DNA from: Prescottella subtropica
Lineage (GTDB): Bacteria; Actinomycetota; Actinomycetes; Mycobacteriales; Mycobacteriaceae
Direction of reading: 5' to 3'
Length of the DNA stretch: 64,000 nucleotides
Assembly (NCBI RefSeq): GCF_005434945.1
Contig: NZ_SKCH01000021.1
Span: 1 to 64,000, forward strand
Below the pieces are notes generated by a model that did not search any database, had not been told where the DNA came from, and was given only the letters and a program-made list of their open reading frames with translations. This document shows, one piece after another, positions 49,624 through 58,703 of the stretch. Positions within the stretch are counted from its first letter, which is position 1; each line of letters opens with the position of its first letter. The position numbers were made by a program, and so were the translations under genes.

Positions 49624-49747
49624 CAGCGCACCGACCCAGCTCCGCCCAGGACTGACAGCAGCTCGTGGAATTACCTGCGCTCGAACCCCACCGGAGCGAG
49701 ACGATACGGCTGGGCAGGAAGGCTAGGTTCGATGCCACCCCATACAG

Positions 49748-49787
49748 GCGTTCGGGGTGCCACACCATCGTGTGGCACCCCGAACGC
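49748..49787. terminator. 18-bp-arm terminator facing the minus-strand block
   Basis: GCGTTCGGGGTGCCACAC (49748-49765) pairs perfectly with 49770-49787 around CATC. It lies 15 bases past the stop of the gene at 49802. Confidence 0.8.
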
Positions 49788-49801
49788 GAGAGTGGAACCA
49801 A

Positions 49802-50884
49802 TCAGTTAGCGGTCACCGGCAGCGGTGTGGCCAGCGCCGACATGTGGATCGCCCCCGTGCGCAGAAAATCTAGTTGCGCCTGCAGATTCGCAGCCATCTC
49901 GGGCAATTCGTCGGTAAGCCGACGAGTTTGCGCGGTCTCAAGCTGCGCTTTCGCAGTAGCGGTGAACAGATCGTCGAGACATCTGATCCGGTTGGCGCTT
50001 GTGGTCAGACTCTGCACCGCAGCAAGATCCTGCAAGATCGCCTCGACTGGCAGCATTCCCTCTCGATACACGTGCAGCGCACCAACTCGGGCCACGAGTG
50101 CAGTCCACGCGTCATCGACAGTCTCGCGGTGCCGCTGCCACTGGGCGTGGACCGCGGACTCCTGACTCGCGGGAGGGATGACAGCCGAGTCGATCTTCCA
50201 CATCTGCGCGGCATGCTCGAAGATCTCCCGACGTGCCATAGTCAGGTCCAGCCGTACACGCTGGGTGTCAAATACTGGATCTTTCCATGCCGGAGAACCC
50301 TGGATGTCGTCGATGATCGCGGCCGCGACATACACCAATTGCGCTTCACGACGCGGCTGTCCGCTCATCCACTGCTGGCGGATAGTCGCGATAGTTCCGT
50401 ACGGGTCAGACTTCGGCTGACGCACTCCTGCGGCAGTTAACGGCAGCGTGAAGATCCGGGTGGCGTCGACGATCTGACCTCGCTCCCAAGTCGTCAACCG
50501 GACTGGGTCACGGGAAACTAGGTAGCCGACAAGCAGGATTCCGGCTGCGAGAATCCACAGCGTCACGCCCGCGATCAGCAGTCCAGAGCTTGGCTGGGCA
50601 AGATACGCCAGCGTTGGGAATCCGCCGCCGATCGCAAGGATCGCCGAGGCGTAGCGGGTGATGTCCCGAAAGCCGTTGAAGCTGCCCACCTTGGCCCGTG
50701 TGGACTCATAGAGGTGGGCCCGATCACGTAGATCGGCGGGCAACTTCGTGTCGTCGAGCCGTCGGGAAGACCACTGGTTCGATCCCAAGCGGTTCGCGAA
50801 CGTGTTGAGATCGTTCACAGTTACTGCGGCGATGCGCTGCTCGATTGCAGGCGTGAGATTGCCTTCAAAAGGGTTGGTGGTCAC
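49802..50884 (-). CDS. Two-helix membrane protein, distant paralog of the 25660 gene
   Basis: 360 residues from GTG 50884 (AGGAG 7 bases upstream). About 85 N-terminal residues are followed by two membrane segments (SAILAIGGGFPTLAYLA and LLIAGVTLWILAAGILLVGY) and a long cytoplasmic helical domain. QLVYVAAAIIDDIQGSPAW and RVRLDLTMARREI parallel the protein at 25660. Clearly less GC-extreme than its neighbours, which may mean a different origin. Function unknown. Confidence 0.6.
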   Translation of the reverse strand: MTTNPFEGNLTPAIEQRIAAVTVNDLNTFANRLGSNQWSSRRLDDTKLPADLRDRAHLYESTRAKVGSFNGFRDITRYASAILAIGGGFPTLAYLAQPSSGLLIAGVTLWILAAGILLVGYLVSRDPVRLTTWERGQIVDATRIFTLPLTAAGVRQPKSDPYGTIATIRQQWMSGQPRREAQLVYVAAAIIDDIQGSPAWKDPVFDTQRVRLDLTMARREIFEHAAQMWKIDSAVIPPASQESAVHAQWQRHRETVDDAWTALVARVGALHVYREGMLPVEAILQDLAAVQSLTTSANRIRCLDDLFTATAKAQLETAQTRRLTDELPEMAANLQAQLDFLRTGAIHMSALATPLPVTAN

Positions 50885-50919
50885 TGAGGTACTCCTGGAT
50901 CGTGGTGTCAGGCATTCTG

Positions 50920-51279
50920 TCAGCGCAGGGCGACCTTCCAGAGGTTCGCGGCCTTGTCGTAGCGGATGGCGGTGCGTGGCAAGTTGCCCACCACATCGTG
51001 CAGGTCGTCGTCTTCGGCGAGATTGGCGTTGCCAGCAGCCGGGGAGCCGTCGCCGGTGAGCACGGAATGCAGGACGTACTCGTCGGGGTAGCCGTTCGAG
51101 TCGAGGAGCAGCGTGGTCGCGTCGGGGTAGCGCAGGGCGCCGTGCTCACGGAGGGCGGTGATGGCGGCGGCGTCGACCCGCTCTGTCAGTTGGCGGCGCT
51201 CCTCGATCAGCTTGAGCAGGGCGTGACGTGCCGGGTAGTTGGCAGCCGCGGTGTCGGTGGTGGTGTTCGACATGATCAT
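50920..51279 (-). CDS. Unknown small protein
   Basis: 119 residues from ATG 51279 (AGGA upstream); ATG 51273 is equally possible. A helical N-terminus (ARHALLKLIEERRQLTERVD) is followed by a beta-rich part (RYPDATTLLLDSNGYPDEYV, LPRTAIRYDKAANLWKVAL). No family recognised. Follows the genes at 51404 and 51752 on the same strand. Confidence 0.5.
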   Translation of the reverse strand: MIMSNTTTDTAAANYPARHALLKLIEERRQLTERVDAAAITALREHGALRYPDATTLLLDSNGYPDEYVLHSVLTGDGSPAAGNANLAEDDDLHDVVGNLPRTAIRYDKAANLWKVALR

Positions 51280-51403
51280 CGAATCCTGTCTGTCGGTGGA
51301 CGTTGCGGATTCATCGTGTCGAGTGGCCGATTGCATTGCGGCACCAACAGATCCGGCCACCACGCTGGCACCTACATGGTGGACAGCGTGGTGGCCGGGA
51401 AGG

Positions 51404-51724
51404 TCAGATGAACCGTGCCGCGGCGGGTGCAGTTGGCGTCGCAGGAGTTGCCCAGGTGGCGACCTGTTCCCGGCGGGTAGCGGCGGGGAGCCGACGGGAC
51501 AGCAGCGTGAGTTGGCGGGCCAGTACCGCGGTCGCAACAACGTAGTACGGCCACGCCACCCACATGCCGCCTTCGGTGTCGTTCCAGCCGAAGTAGGTCA
51601 GCGACATCGGGGCCAGGGCGGCGAGCAGGTAGAGCAGGGAACGGGCGGCGCCGGCTGTCCATACCGCCCGCACCAGCGAGACGGTCATCGCGACGGCGCC
51701 GAGTCCGAGGAGTAGTTGCAGCAC
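51404..51724 (-). CDS. Small three-helix membrane protein
   Basis: 106 residues from GTG 51724, with GGAAGGA upstream. Helices at LLLGLGAVAMTVSLVRAVW, LLYLLAALAPMSLTYFGW and WVAWPYYVVATAVLARQL, then a basic tail. No family recognised. It is 27 bases downstream of the lipoprotein gene and probably in its transcript. Confidence 0.55.
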   Translation of the reverse strand: MLQLLLGLGAVAMTVSLVRAVWTAGAARSLLYLLAALAPMSLTYFGWNDTEGGMWVAWPYYVVATAVLARQLTLLSRRLPAATRREQVATWATPATPTAPAAARFI

Positions 51725-51751
51725 AGCAGGTTCCTTCCGTTCTGTGAGGGG

Positions 51752-52657
51752 TCAGCGGATGCTGGCGCCTCGTTCGATCTTCGGCGTGTTCTTCCCCAGA
51801 TAGGAACTGATGTCCTTCGTCAGCGCGGCAGCAGTCTTGTCCTCGGCTGGATCTCCGCTACCGGTGACAATCGCCTGGACGGTGTAGGCGTCGATCGGCG
51901 CGGACGCGTCACTGAATCCGCGTGTTGCGATGCGGGCGCGCATGGTCCAGTCGTCGCCAACGAGTGAGGTCTGTGAAACCTGGAACTGCGGGGTCACGTC
52001 AGTTGGGGTGACTGTGCGGTATCCGGTGTCGAGTCGGTCGCGGCCGATGTCGGCGGTGTCTTTGAAGGTCTTCCCGGATTCTGCGAGCATCGTCTCGATC
52101 TGCAGTCCGGCCTGGTCGTAGGCGATCCGCGTTTGTGTGCAGGGCTTCGGCATGAGCACATCGGATTCGTTGCATCCGCTGCGGATATCGAGGCCTGCCG
52201 GGGCCGGTTCGATGGCCGCGATCTTGCCGGCATCGATGGTGGTTGACAGCGGGTTGGATTCGGCGGCCAGTGTCGCGACCGTGATGGTAGGGACTGTCCA
52301 GTCGGCGGCGGCGCCAGCGATGGTGAAGGTGCAGCCCTTCATCGTTCCGGGCCCGTCGCCGGGCTTGGTGGTGACGGTGATGTCGCTGGTGGGGTGTCCG
52401 AGCTTGCCGTACTGGTAGGTGATCAGTGCGGTGACCGGGTCGGTGAGTTGCGTGCTGCACGGGTCGCCGGCCAGGGCTTGGGTCAGCTCCGGCAGGTTGG
52501 CGCCACCGACCGGCAGCGTGTTGCCGGGCGCGGTTGTCGTCGTGGTGGTGGTTTCGGTGGCCGCGGGGGTGTCGTCGTTGCTGTCTCCGCAGGCGGTCAG
52601 CACGAGTGCGGCGGCGCCGAGAACTGCGACGGCGGGGGCCGTTCTACGCAAGAGCAC
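51752..52657 (-). CDS. Lipoprotein, DUF3558-like in style
   Basis: 301 residues from GTG 52657 with AAGGAG upstream. The lipobox is ALVLTACGD, giving Cys23, followed by a Thr-rich linker. The mature part has Cys pairs typical of mycobacterial DUF3558-like lipoproteins (GDPCSTQLTDP, MKGCTFTI, SGCNESD, KPCTQTR). Such proteins are surface-exposed with unknown function. The family link is suggested by the spacing of Cys and the DPC start only. Confidence 0.65.
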   Translation of the reverse strand: MLLRRTAPAVAVLGAAALVLTACGDSNDDTPAATETTTTTTTAPGNTLPVGGANLPELTQALAGDPCSTQLTDPVTALITYQYGKLGHPTSDITVTTKPGDGPGTMKGCTFTIAGAAADWTVPTITVATLAAESNPLSTTIDAGKIAAIEPAPAGLDIRSGCNESDVLMPKPCTQTRIAYDQAGLQIETMLAESGKTFKDTADIGRDRLDTGYRTVTPTDVTPQFQVSQTSLVGDDWTMRARIATRGFSDASAPIDAYTVQAIVTGSGDPAEDKTAAALTKDISSYLGKNTPKIERGASIR

Positions 52658-52672
52658 GAGGGTAGGTCTCCT

Positions 52673-53758
52673 TCACTTGGTGGGCAGCAATTCCATCAGC
52701 AACAGCATGCCGGTGCAGTCGAGGGAGTCTCCGTGCGGGGCGCTACCTGCGGATGTGTTCAGTCCTGTCTTCGATGCCAGCCGGTCGGGGTTCAGTTTGT
52801 TGGCGGTGGATCGGATCGAGGCGAGGAGTTGTCGGGCGCTGCGGCGGCGTTCGCTGCGGCGTTTCTTCTGGGCGGCTGCCTGACTGCGGGTTGCGCCGGC
52901 TGGTGTGGGTGTGGAGGCGGGTCCGGTCCCCTCGGTTGTGTCGTTATCGGTGGCCGTCGCGGTGGCCGCATCCGGTGCTGCAGGCGTTGCCGCCGCGGCG
53001 GCAGTGGAGCCGGCAGGGGTGTACGGGGGATGGGCAGCGTGGGCGAGAGCGTCAGGGATCGGCACGAACCCGTCCTGCCGGTCGGCGTAGTCGTGGAGGA
53101 CGTCGTCGAGGGCGCGGGGCGCGGCCGGGGTGGAGAAGGTGCCGTCCGCCGCCGTCTGCACGCGCATCTGGTGGCGTTCGGCGTCGGTCAGATCTGCCCA
53201 TGCTTTCGGGTCGCCGGACTGTTCGATGACGTGCATGCGGGAGGCGGCGATGTTCGCGTTCTCGGCCGCTTCGTAGTGGCGGCGGGCCCAATGCTCCCAT
53301 TCGCGTTGGTCTCCGCTGTTCATGTCCATGCGTAGTCGGCAGCGGGCCATGTCGTAGCGGGCGTCGCCGAGTTCCTTGTAGGCGTCGAGGGCTGCGGGGT
53401 GGGTGGGTTTCGGTGGCATCGCAGCAATCTGGTCGCGGCGGTACGCCTCCATCAGCCGGCCTTCGATGAGCCGCTTCGACAGGCCGGGGATTTCCTTGTC
53501 CCGGGGGTCGGCGGCGAGGCGTGCTTCGATGTCGGCGGCGAGGTTCACGCGGGCTTCCTCGGTGGAGTCGAGGTCCGCTTGCCGCATGATCATCTCGCGG
53601 GCGGCGAGGTCTCGCTCGTGGGTGGCCTGTGTGTGTTCGGCGGTGCCGGGGGTGAGGGCTTGGACCTTGGAGTGCAGGCGGCGGACCGTGTTCCGCTGTG
53701 CCGTCAAGGCGGCGGCGCGGCATCTGGGGCAGCGGCGGCCCGGTTTGGCCTTGCACAT
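52673..53758 (-). CDS. Unknown protein with Cys-rich N-terminus and basic tail
   Basis: 361 residues from ATG 53758 (AAAGG about 9 bases upstream); ATG 53815 and 53791 lack ribosome sites but would add a further Cys. MCKAKPGRRCPRCRAAAL could bind zinc. The centre is a long charged helical region (about 20-210), probably coiled coil, with IPGLSKRLIEGRLMEAYRRD. The C-terminal third is Ala/Thr/Pro-rich with a basic block (KKRRSERRRSARQL). Adjacent to the lipoprotein gene, 15 bases apart. Confidence 0.5.
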   Translation of the reverse strand: MCKAKPGRRCPRCRAAALTAQRNTVRRLHSKVQALTPGTAEHTQATHERDLAAREMIMRQADLDSTEEARVNLAADIEARLAADPRDKEIPGLSKRLIEGRLMEAYRRDQIAAMPPKPTHPAALDAYKELGDARYDMARCRLRMDMNSGDQREWEHWARRHYEAAENANIAASRMHVIEQSGDPKAWADLTDAERHQMRVQTAADGTFSTPAAPRALDDVLHDYADRQDGFVPIPDALAHAAHPPYTPAGSTAAAAATPAAPDAATATATDNDTTEGTGPASTPTPAGATRSQAAAQKKRRSERRRSARQLLASIRSTANKLNPDRLASKTGLNTSAGSAPHGDSLDCTGMLLLMELLPTK

Positions 53759-53845
53759 GGAACGGCACCTTTCGACGAGGGGTCCGTTCATTGTGGCGGG
53801 GCGGGTTCCGGTCATCGGCGGGTCGTGTCGTGTCCCGGATATGCG

Positions 53846-53869
53846 AATGGCCCGCCGGAGCGGGCCATT
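53846..53869 (-). terminator. Hairpin between minus-strand genes
   Basis: AATGGCCCG (53846-53854) pairs with CGGGCCATT (53861-53869). It lies downstream of the helicase gene and upstream of the 52673 gene. Confidence 0.5.
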
Positions 53870-54046
53870 ACGCGTATCGGAGATGCACTAGCCTCACCAA
53901 CGGAGGCACGACGCGGGGCAACCTGACGAAGCCGTCGGTCAGCTCCCACGTTTTCAGGTACCCCCCACCAGGAGGGGTGCACTCATCATAGTTGTGCAGG
54001 TCAGCCGGTCAAGTACCAGGTATCCGTGGGCGTGTTCTTGATCGGT

Positions 54047-55768
54047 TCAATCTTCAAGCACTGTAACGGGGAGCCAGTCTGCACCGAACAACTTCGCTAT
54101 CGCCGCCAACGCGCTGGTATCACCGTTGACGCTGGTCGAGGTGACCAACAGTCGGTCGATCATCGTCCTCGCGGCAGCCTCCTCGACCGTCCCTGAGGCG
54201 TAGATCAGTGACCATGGGCACACCTGCCCGTCCCGGTGCGCGCGGCCGATGGTTTGCCGGGCCGCGATCCCCGAATAGCGGGGCTGATGGAAGTACCCGA
54301 CCCGTGGTGTCGTCGTCGCCCGGCTGCCGTCCGCGAACATCTCCCCAGCCTGCAAATTGATCGCCGACGCGGTGTTGAACACCACCACCTGGCTGCGGCC
54401 ACGCTGGAAACGCATGCGTTCGTATTCGAGGTCACCGCCACCGTAGATGCGGGACACAGCGACACCCTGTTCCTCGAGCAGATCGGCGACCGGGTCGGCG
54501 GCGGTGGTGGTCAACTCGACCGCGACGAGCACCTGGTAGCCGCGTTCGACGGTCGCGGCCACCAACTCGGCGGTCTGCGGGGCCCGCAGCAGGCTCGCTT
54601 TCTGCCGGAATCGCATCAACGCGGCCCGACCTCGAGCCGTGTCCTTCCCGGTGCGTGCGAGCCGCATCTCGGCCCGGAACTCACCCCAGTCCTGGTTGTA
54701 GGACGCCCACTGCTCGGCAGTGAAATCGACGGGCAGTCCGTCGATGGGGGCCGGACCCCACGGGGCGTCACGGTGCAGCAGCACCGGCGGGTGGGTGGTT
54801 TCCATCCATTCCCGCACCACAGTGACCGCCTTGTTCTGCAGCGCCTGGGATTCCTTCGCAGCCGGTGTCCACTGCCACTTGCCCTTCTCCCACCCCGGCT
54901 CCAACGGCAACCCCAGCTCGGCCAGCCGGGCACCAAGGTCGGCCCACCGTGCCGGCGGTTCACCGTGAATCTGCGCGAGCAGCGACGACAGATAGGTGTA
55001 CTCGCCGGGATGATGCCCGGGAGTGGCAGTCAGCGACATCACGAACGGCGCCTTCCCCGGTGGGGCAGCGAGTTTGTTGATCCGCCGCATGTACTGGGTG
55101 CGGGCGGTGGTGACGTGCCGGAACTGCTGGGCTTCGTCGTTGATGACGACATCGAAGTGGATCCGCGGCTGCCCGTTGCGGGCCAGGAGTTTCTTGAGCT
55201 GGTCGGGGGACATGATCAGCCACCGGAAACCGCCGTCACCACCGAACGAGGCGATCGCATTACGCCAGGCGGGGATCGTGATCTGCGCCGGCCGGTCGAC
55301 CGTCACCAGAATCGTGGACCCACCCCCGAGAAGACAGATCGCCTTCGCCGCCAACACTGCGGTCCCGGTCTTGCCACACCCCATCTCGTCGCCGAGGAGG
55401 ATGCCGCGAAACCCCTGTTTGTAGGCGGTAGCGATGACCTTGGCGCCGTCGATCTGCATCGGCCGCGGCGCTTTCGGTGCGGCCTGCGCCCCGCCGCCGC
55501 GCACCCCGTTGAGATCGTCCTCGACCCAACGGGTGTAGCCGTACGGCTTCGACGCGAACACCGCCAGATGATCCGGGAGGTGACGCCCGACGAACGCGTG
55601 AGCCCGGATCCCCGAGTAGTAGCGGGCCCCGACCGGGGTAGTCCGGAACGGGACGCCCTCGAGCACCCAGATCCGTTCACCCGCACCGGCTACCGGCATC
55701 TCCGGTGGCGCGGCCTTCCGGGATGTCTTCGTGCGGCCGGTACTGCGGGCGCGGGCACGGGGCGGCAT
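54047..55768 (-). CDS. SNF2/DEAD-type superfamily 2 helicase
   Basis: 573 residues. Motif I is GDEMGCGKT (126-134), motif II NDEAQ (210-214), motif III SLTATP (245-250), and motif VI QTIGRAHRDGQ near residue 515. The GRAHRxGQ form is typical of SNF2-like enzymes that move along duplex DNA. A basic N-terminus precedes the core. It is translationally coupled to the Ala/Pro-rich gene upstream, with 3 bases between. A role in plasmid DNA metabolism or in defence is possible; no nuclease domain is fused to it. Confidence 0.85.
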   Translation of the reverse strand: MPPRARARSTGRTKTSRKAAPPEMPVAGAGERIWVLEGVPFRTTPVGARYYSGIRAHAFVGRHLPDHLAVFASKPYGYTRWVEDDLNGVRGGGAQAAPKAPRPMQIDGAKVIATAYKQGFRGILLGDEMGCGKTGTAVLAAKAICLLGGGSTILVTVDRPAQITIPAWRNAIASFGGDGGFRWLIMSPDQLKKLLARNGQPRIHFDVVINDEAQQFRHVTTARTQYMRRINKLAAPPGKAPFVMSLTATPGHHPGEYTYLSSLLAQIHGEPPARWADLGARLAELGLPLEPGWEKGKWQWTPAAKESQALQNKAVTVVREWMETTHPPVLLHRDAPWGPAPIDGLPVDFTAEQWASYNQDWGEFRAEMRLARTGKDTARGRAALMRFRQKASLLRAPQTAELVAATVERGYQVLVAVELTTTAADPVADLLEEQGVAVSRIYGGGDLEYERMRFQRGRSQVVVFNTASAINLQAGEMFADGSRATTTPRVGYFHQPRYSGIAARQTIGRAHRDGQVCPWSLIYASGTVEEAAARTMIDRLLVTSTSVNGDTSALAAIAKLFGADWLPVTVLED

Positions 55769-55771
55769 CGG

Positions 55772-56728
55772 CTATCCCCACACATCGTCGACATCGTCGG
55801 CAGCAGCAGGAGGAGTCGACGCAGGCGCCGGCGCAGGTGCGGGAGCTGGCTGCGCGGGAGCAGCGGCCTTGGTCGTCTTCCGCGCTGCCTTCGCCGGAGC
55901 AGTAGCCGATCCAGTCCCCTTCGCCGGCGCTGCATTCGGGGCCGCGACCGGGACCGGCTTCTTCCGCGCCCCGGCGGACTTGCGGGCAGGTGCACGCGTA
56001 GCTGCAGCCACAGGTGTAGGTGCAGGGGTAGCTGGAGGTGCGGCAGGTGCCGCCAGTTCAGCAACAGGCGCAGATGCGGGTGCGGGTGTCGGCTCGGGCG
56101 CCGGAGCCGGAAGGGGCTCGACCAACGCCGGTGCCGGCTCCGGAGCAGGCTGCGCTGCGACCGGTGCATCGGCTGGGGCGGGAGTCGAGGACGCCTCCGG
56201 TGCCGGCGCTGCCGCAACCGGCACCGATTCTGGAACGGATGCCGGGGCAGGAGGACCATCGGCAGGCCGCGGAGCCTCGGAAGCCGGTGCCGGTGCCGGA
56301 GCGGGGGTGGGCTGCGCCGCAACAGGGGCGGGAGCTGCCGCCGGGGCTGGGGGAGCAACATGCAGAACGCCGGAGCATCGCAGCAGCATCGCCGTATCCC
56401 ACCGCTGCGCCACATCGCACAACCCGTCGATGATCAGTGGCGGTGTCGCAGGGTTCGTCGCCGCTTCCCGCATCACGTACGCCAGCGACCGCAGATTCGC
56501 TGGATCCGCTGCCACCGCAGCGCGGGCGTCATTGGGGTCGATCAGCCCGCACAGATGCCGTTCGGTGTTGTCCGGGGCCGGGGCGACCTGGATGGCGTCG
56601 TTGATCGTCTGTGACAGCAGCCACGGGCCGATGCTCGCGGCGTCAGCGACCTCGTCGACCTTGTTCGCGACCGACCGCAGGAACAGTCGTCGGCTCTCCT
56701 CGGTGTACGCCGTTGCCGGTGCAGTCAT
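55772..56728 (-). CDS. Ala/Pro-rich protein coupled to the helicase
   Basis: 318 residues. A helical N-terminal domain of about 125 residues (EESRRLFLRSVANKVDEVAD, LRSLAYVMREAATN, GLCDVAQRWDTAMLLRCSG) is followed by a long Ala-Pro repeat region and a basic stretch near 245-285 (KSAGARKKPVPV, AAKAARKTTKAA-like). It ends in DDVDDVWG. The disordered basic tail could bind DNA and tether the helicase encoded immediately downstream. Confidence 0.6.
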   Translation of the reverse strand: MTAPATAYTEESRRLFLRSVANKVDEVADAASIGPWLLSQTINDAIQVAPAPDNTERHLCGLIDPNDARAAVAADPANLRSLAYVMREAATNPATPPLIIDGLCDVAQRWDTAMLLRCSGVLHVAPPAPAAAPAPVAAQPTPAPAPAPASEAPRPADGPPAPASVPESVPVAAAPAPEASSTPAPADAPVAAQPAPEPAPALVEPLPAPAPEPTPAPASAPVAELAAPAAPPATPAPTPVAAATRAPARKSAGARKKPVPVAAPNAAPAKGTGSATAPAKAARKTTKAAAPAQPAPAPAPAPASTPPAAADDVDDVWG

Positions 56729-56882
56729 TGCAGCTCCCTACGTGGTTGCCCGCATCGCGCGGTTGGACTGGTGATGCGCTGCCACTGTAGAAACCCCGGT
56801 TCCGGTCACCTGCCGCAGAAGCACCCGAACGGCCTCCGAATGAGCAGAGAGCGGCCGACGGTTGATCACGAACGTCTCCCGC

Positions 56883-56914
56883 GCACTGAATCCAGTCCGA
56901 ACATAATTCAGTGC
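56883..56914. promoter_or_regulatory. Operator-like inverted repeat in a divergent promoter
   Basis: GCACTGAAT (56883-56891) is inverted as ATTCAGTGC (56906-56914), with 14 bases between. It lies 18-50 bp before the 56933 gene, which encodes a putative DNA-binding protein, and between it and the divergent helicase operon. Confidence 0.55.
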
Positions 56915-56932
56915 ACCCGTAATGTGACCGAC

Positions 56933-57400
56933 ATGGACATCAGAACTGAACTAGACAACTACCTCGCCGAGAAGCGCCTCCTGGTCGAGGCTGCCGTCCG
57001 GGAGTTCCGGGCCGGTGCGTCGGCGGCGGAGATCGCTCGCGCATTGGCTCCGGCGTTCAGTCGGGACATCGTCACCAGCTACCTGGCCGCCATCGCCCGC
57101 GCCGACAGCGCCCGCACCGCCCTCGCTGAGACCAGCCTGAACGTGGTCGCAGCAGTGCATGTGAGCGGTATCGACGCCCCCCGCGAGGCGACCGTCAGCA
57201 TCGGCGCTGACCCCGCCGAAATCGACGACATCGAGGCCCTTCCGCACCGCATCCGCGCCGCCCTGGCCCCGTTCCATCTGGCGCTGGCCTTGCCTCGCGA
57301 CAAAGACCCCGGAGCGGGGGAGACCCCGGACGAGGCCGTCGACCGGTTGATGCTCGAGGGTGAGCCGGTCCTGATCGTGCGCGCGGTGCCGCGGCGGTAG
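56933..57400 (+). CDS. Putative helix-turn-helix protein
   Basis: 155 residues from ATG 56933. VEAAVREFRAGASAAEIARA followed by FSRDIVTSYLAAIARADSAR looks like a helix-turn-helix. The C-terminal half is a beta-rich/acidic domain (VHVSGIDAPREATVSIGADP, DEAVDRLMLEGEPVLIVRAV). The inverted repeat just upstream suggests autoregulation. It precedes the NYN-domain gene by about 60 bases. Confidence 0.5.
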   Translation: MDIRTELDNYLAEKRLLVEAAVREFRAGASAAEIARALAPAFSRDIVTSYLAAIARADSARTALAETSLNVVAAVHVSGIDAPREATVSIGADPAEIDDIEALPHRIRAALAPFHLALALPRDKDPGAGETPDEAVDRLMLEGEPVLIVRAVPRR

Positions 57401-57463
57401 CGAGCTGGGGGTGCCGACCGCTCGATGCGGGAGTGGGCGGTCGGCGCTGTCATAGTGGGGCGC

Positions 57464-58549
57464 GTGCGTTCCACTTGCTCCCTGTACATCGATGCCGGCT
57501 ACCTCCTCGCGTCCGCGGCCACCCGGGTCACCGGCACATCGCTACGCGGGGGGATCCGTGTCGACTACGCCGCGCTGATCCAGTCCCTGATCGATGCCGC
57601 CGGCGCCCGGGCGGGGCTGCCGGTGCTGCGGGTGCACTGGTACGACTCGGCCCGCAACGGGATCCCGGACGCACGGCAGGAACGGATCGGGGAGCTGCCG
57701 AAGGTGAAACTCCGGTTGGGCCGGTTCGGGGTGGACGGGGAACAGAAGGGTGTCGACCTGCGGATCGGACTCGATCTCGTCGCGCACGCCCGCAATAACG
57801 CCTCGGATGTGTTCTTCCTCGTCTCCGGCGACGGCGATCTCACCGAAGCCGTCGAGGAAGCCCAGGTTCACGGTATCGAGGTGGTGGTTCTGGCCGTCCC
57901 GAACGCCGCCGGCACCCCGCACGGGATGAGTCGGCACTTGGTGCGGGCCGCCGACGAACTCGACCTCATCGACGGGGCGGTGGTCGATGCCGCGGTCGTC
58001 AAGGTCGACCGGGCCCCCACACCCGAACTGATCCCGGAACCCACCTCCGGCACCGCGCCCGCTGTTGCCGAACCGCCGGCCGCCGCTGCCGCGGTGGAAC
58101 CTGCGCCGTCACCTGCGCTGGTTGCCGCTGCTCGGCCTGCCGTACCCACCCCCGGTGACATCGCCACCGTCGTGTCGGTGCCGTCAGTTCCGCGGCCGGC
58201 GGCCACTCCGACACCTACGCCCCGACCGCAGCCGCAGCCGCAGGGGAGTGTGCTCGCCTACAGTTCAGCGACCGGCGCCCCGGCGCGCATCTGGCCCGGA
58301 TACGACGACCCCACCGACGAACACGACCTCCTCGTCGACGACGTGGTGGCCCGGGTGCTGGCCGCGTTCCGGAAAAGCGCGTCAGCCGACGACAAACTTG
58401 ACCTCGAGCGTGCCCGCCCCTCGATTCCTCGTGACATCGACCGTGCCCTGCTGCTCGACGCATCCGACGTGATGCAACGCTACGACCTCGACGAGAACAT
58501 TCGCTACCTGTTGCGGGCCCGGTTCTGGGTCGCCTACGACGCCACCTGA
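57464..58549 (+). CDS. NYN-domain (PIN-like) ribonuclease family protein
   Basis: 361 residues from GTG 57464; the upstream frame is poor. The NYN domain covers about residues 5-165: SLYIDAGYL with Asp10, KGVDLRIGLDLV, and VFFLVSGDGDLTEAVEEAQV with the acidic pair, then GIEVVVLAVPN. These are the metal-binding acidic residues of the PIN-like fold. A Pro/Ala-rich linker leads to a C-terminal helical domain (HDLLVDDVVARVLAAFRKS), seen in other NYN proteins. Probably cleaves RNA. Confidence 0.8.
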   Translation: MRSTCSLYIDAGYLLASAATRVTGTSLRGGIRVDYAALIQSLIDAAGARAGLPVLRVHWYDSARNGIPDARQERIGELPKVKLRLGRFGVDGEQKGVDLRIGLDLVAHARNNASDVFFLVSGDGDLTEAVEEAQVHGIEVVVLAVPNAAGTPHGMSRHLVRAADELDLIDGAVVDAAVVKVDRAPTPELIPEPTSGTAPAVAEPPAAAAAVEPAPSPALVAAARPAVPTPGDIATVVSVPSVPRPAATPTPTPRPQPQPQGSVLAYSSATGAPARIWPGYDDPTDEHDLLVDDVVARVLAAFRKSASADDKLDLERARPSIPRDIDRALLLDASDVMQRYDLDENIRYLLRARFWVAYDAT

Positions 58550-58585
58550 CCACGAACCGCCACACCACCAGACACACATCTACGC

Positions 58586-58605
58586 GCACACGAACATTCG
58601 TGTGC
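58586..58605. terminator. Perfect inverted repeat after the NYN gene
   Basis: GCACACGAA-CA-TTCGTGTGC, 9-bp arms with a two-base centre. The small centre favours a protein-binding site over a terminator. Confidence 0.4.
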
Positions 58606-58703
58606 TGCAGCATGTTCCAGTCTTATGCGCCTTGTGGTGCCGCGCCCCGTAACCGAGGTTTCTACCGTCACTCCTGTACGAGAACACTCCTCGAAAAGGA
58701 CCG

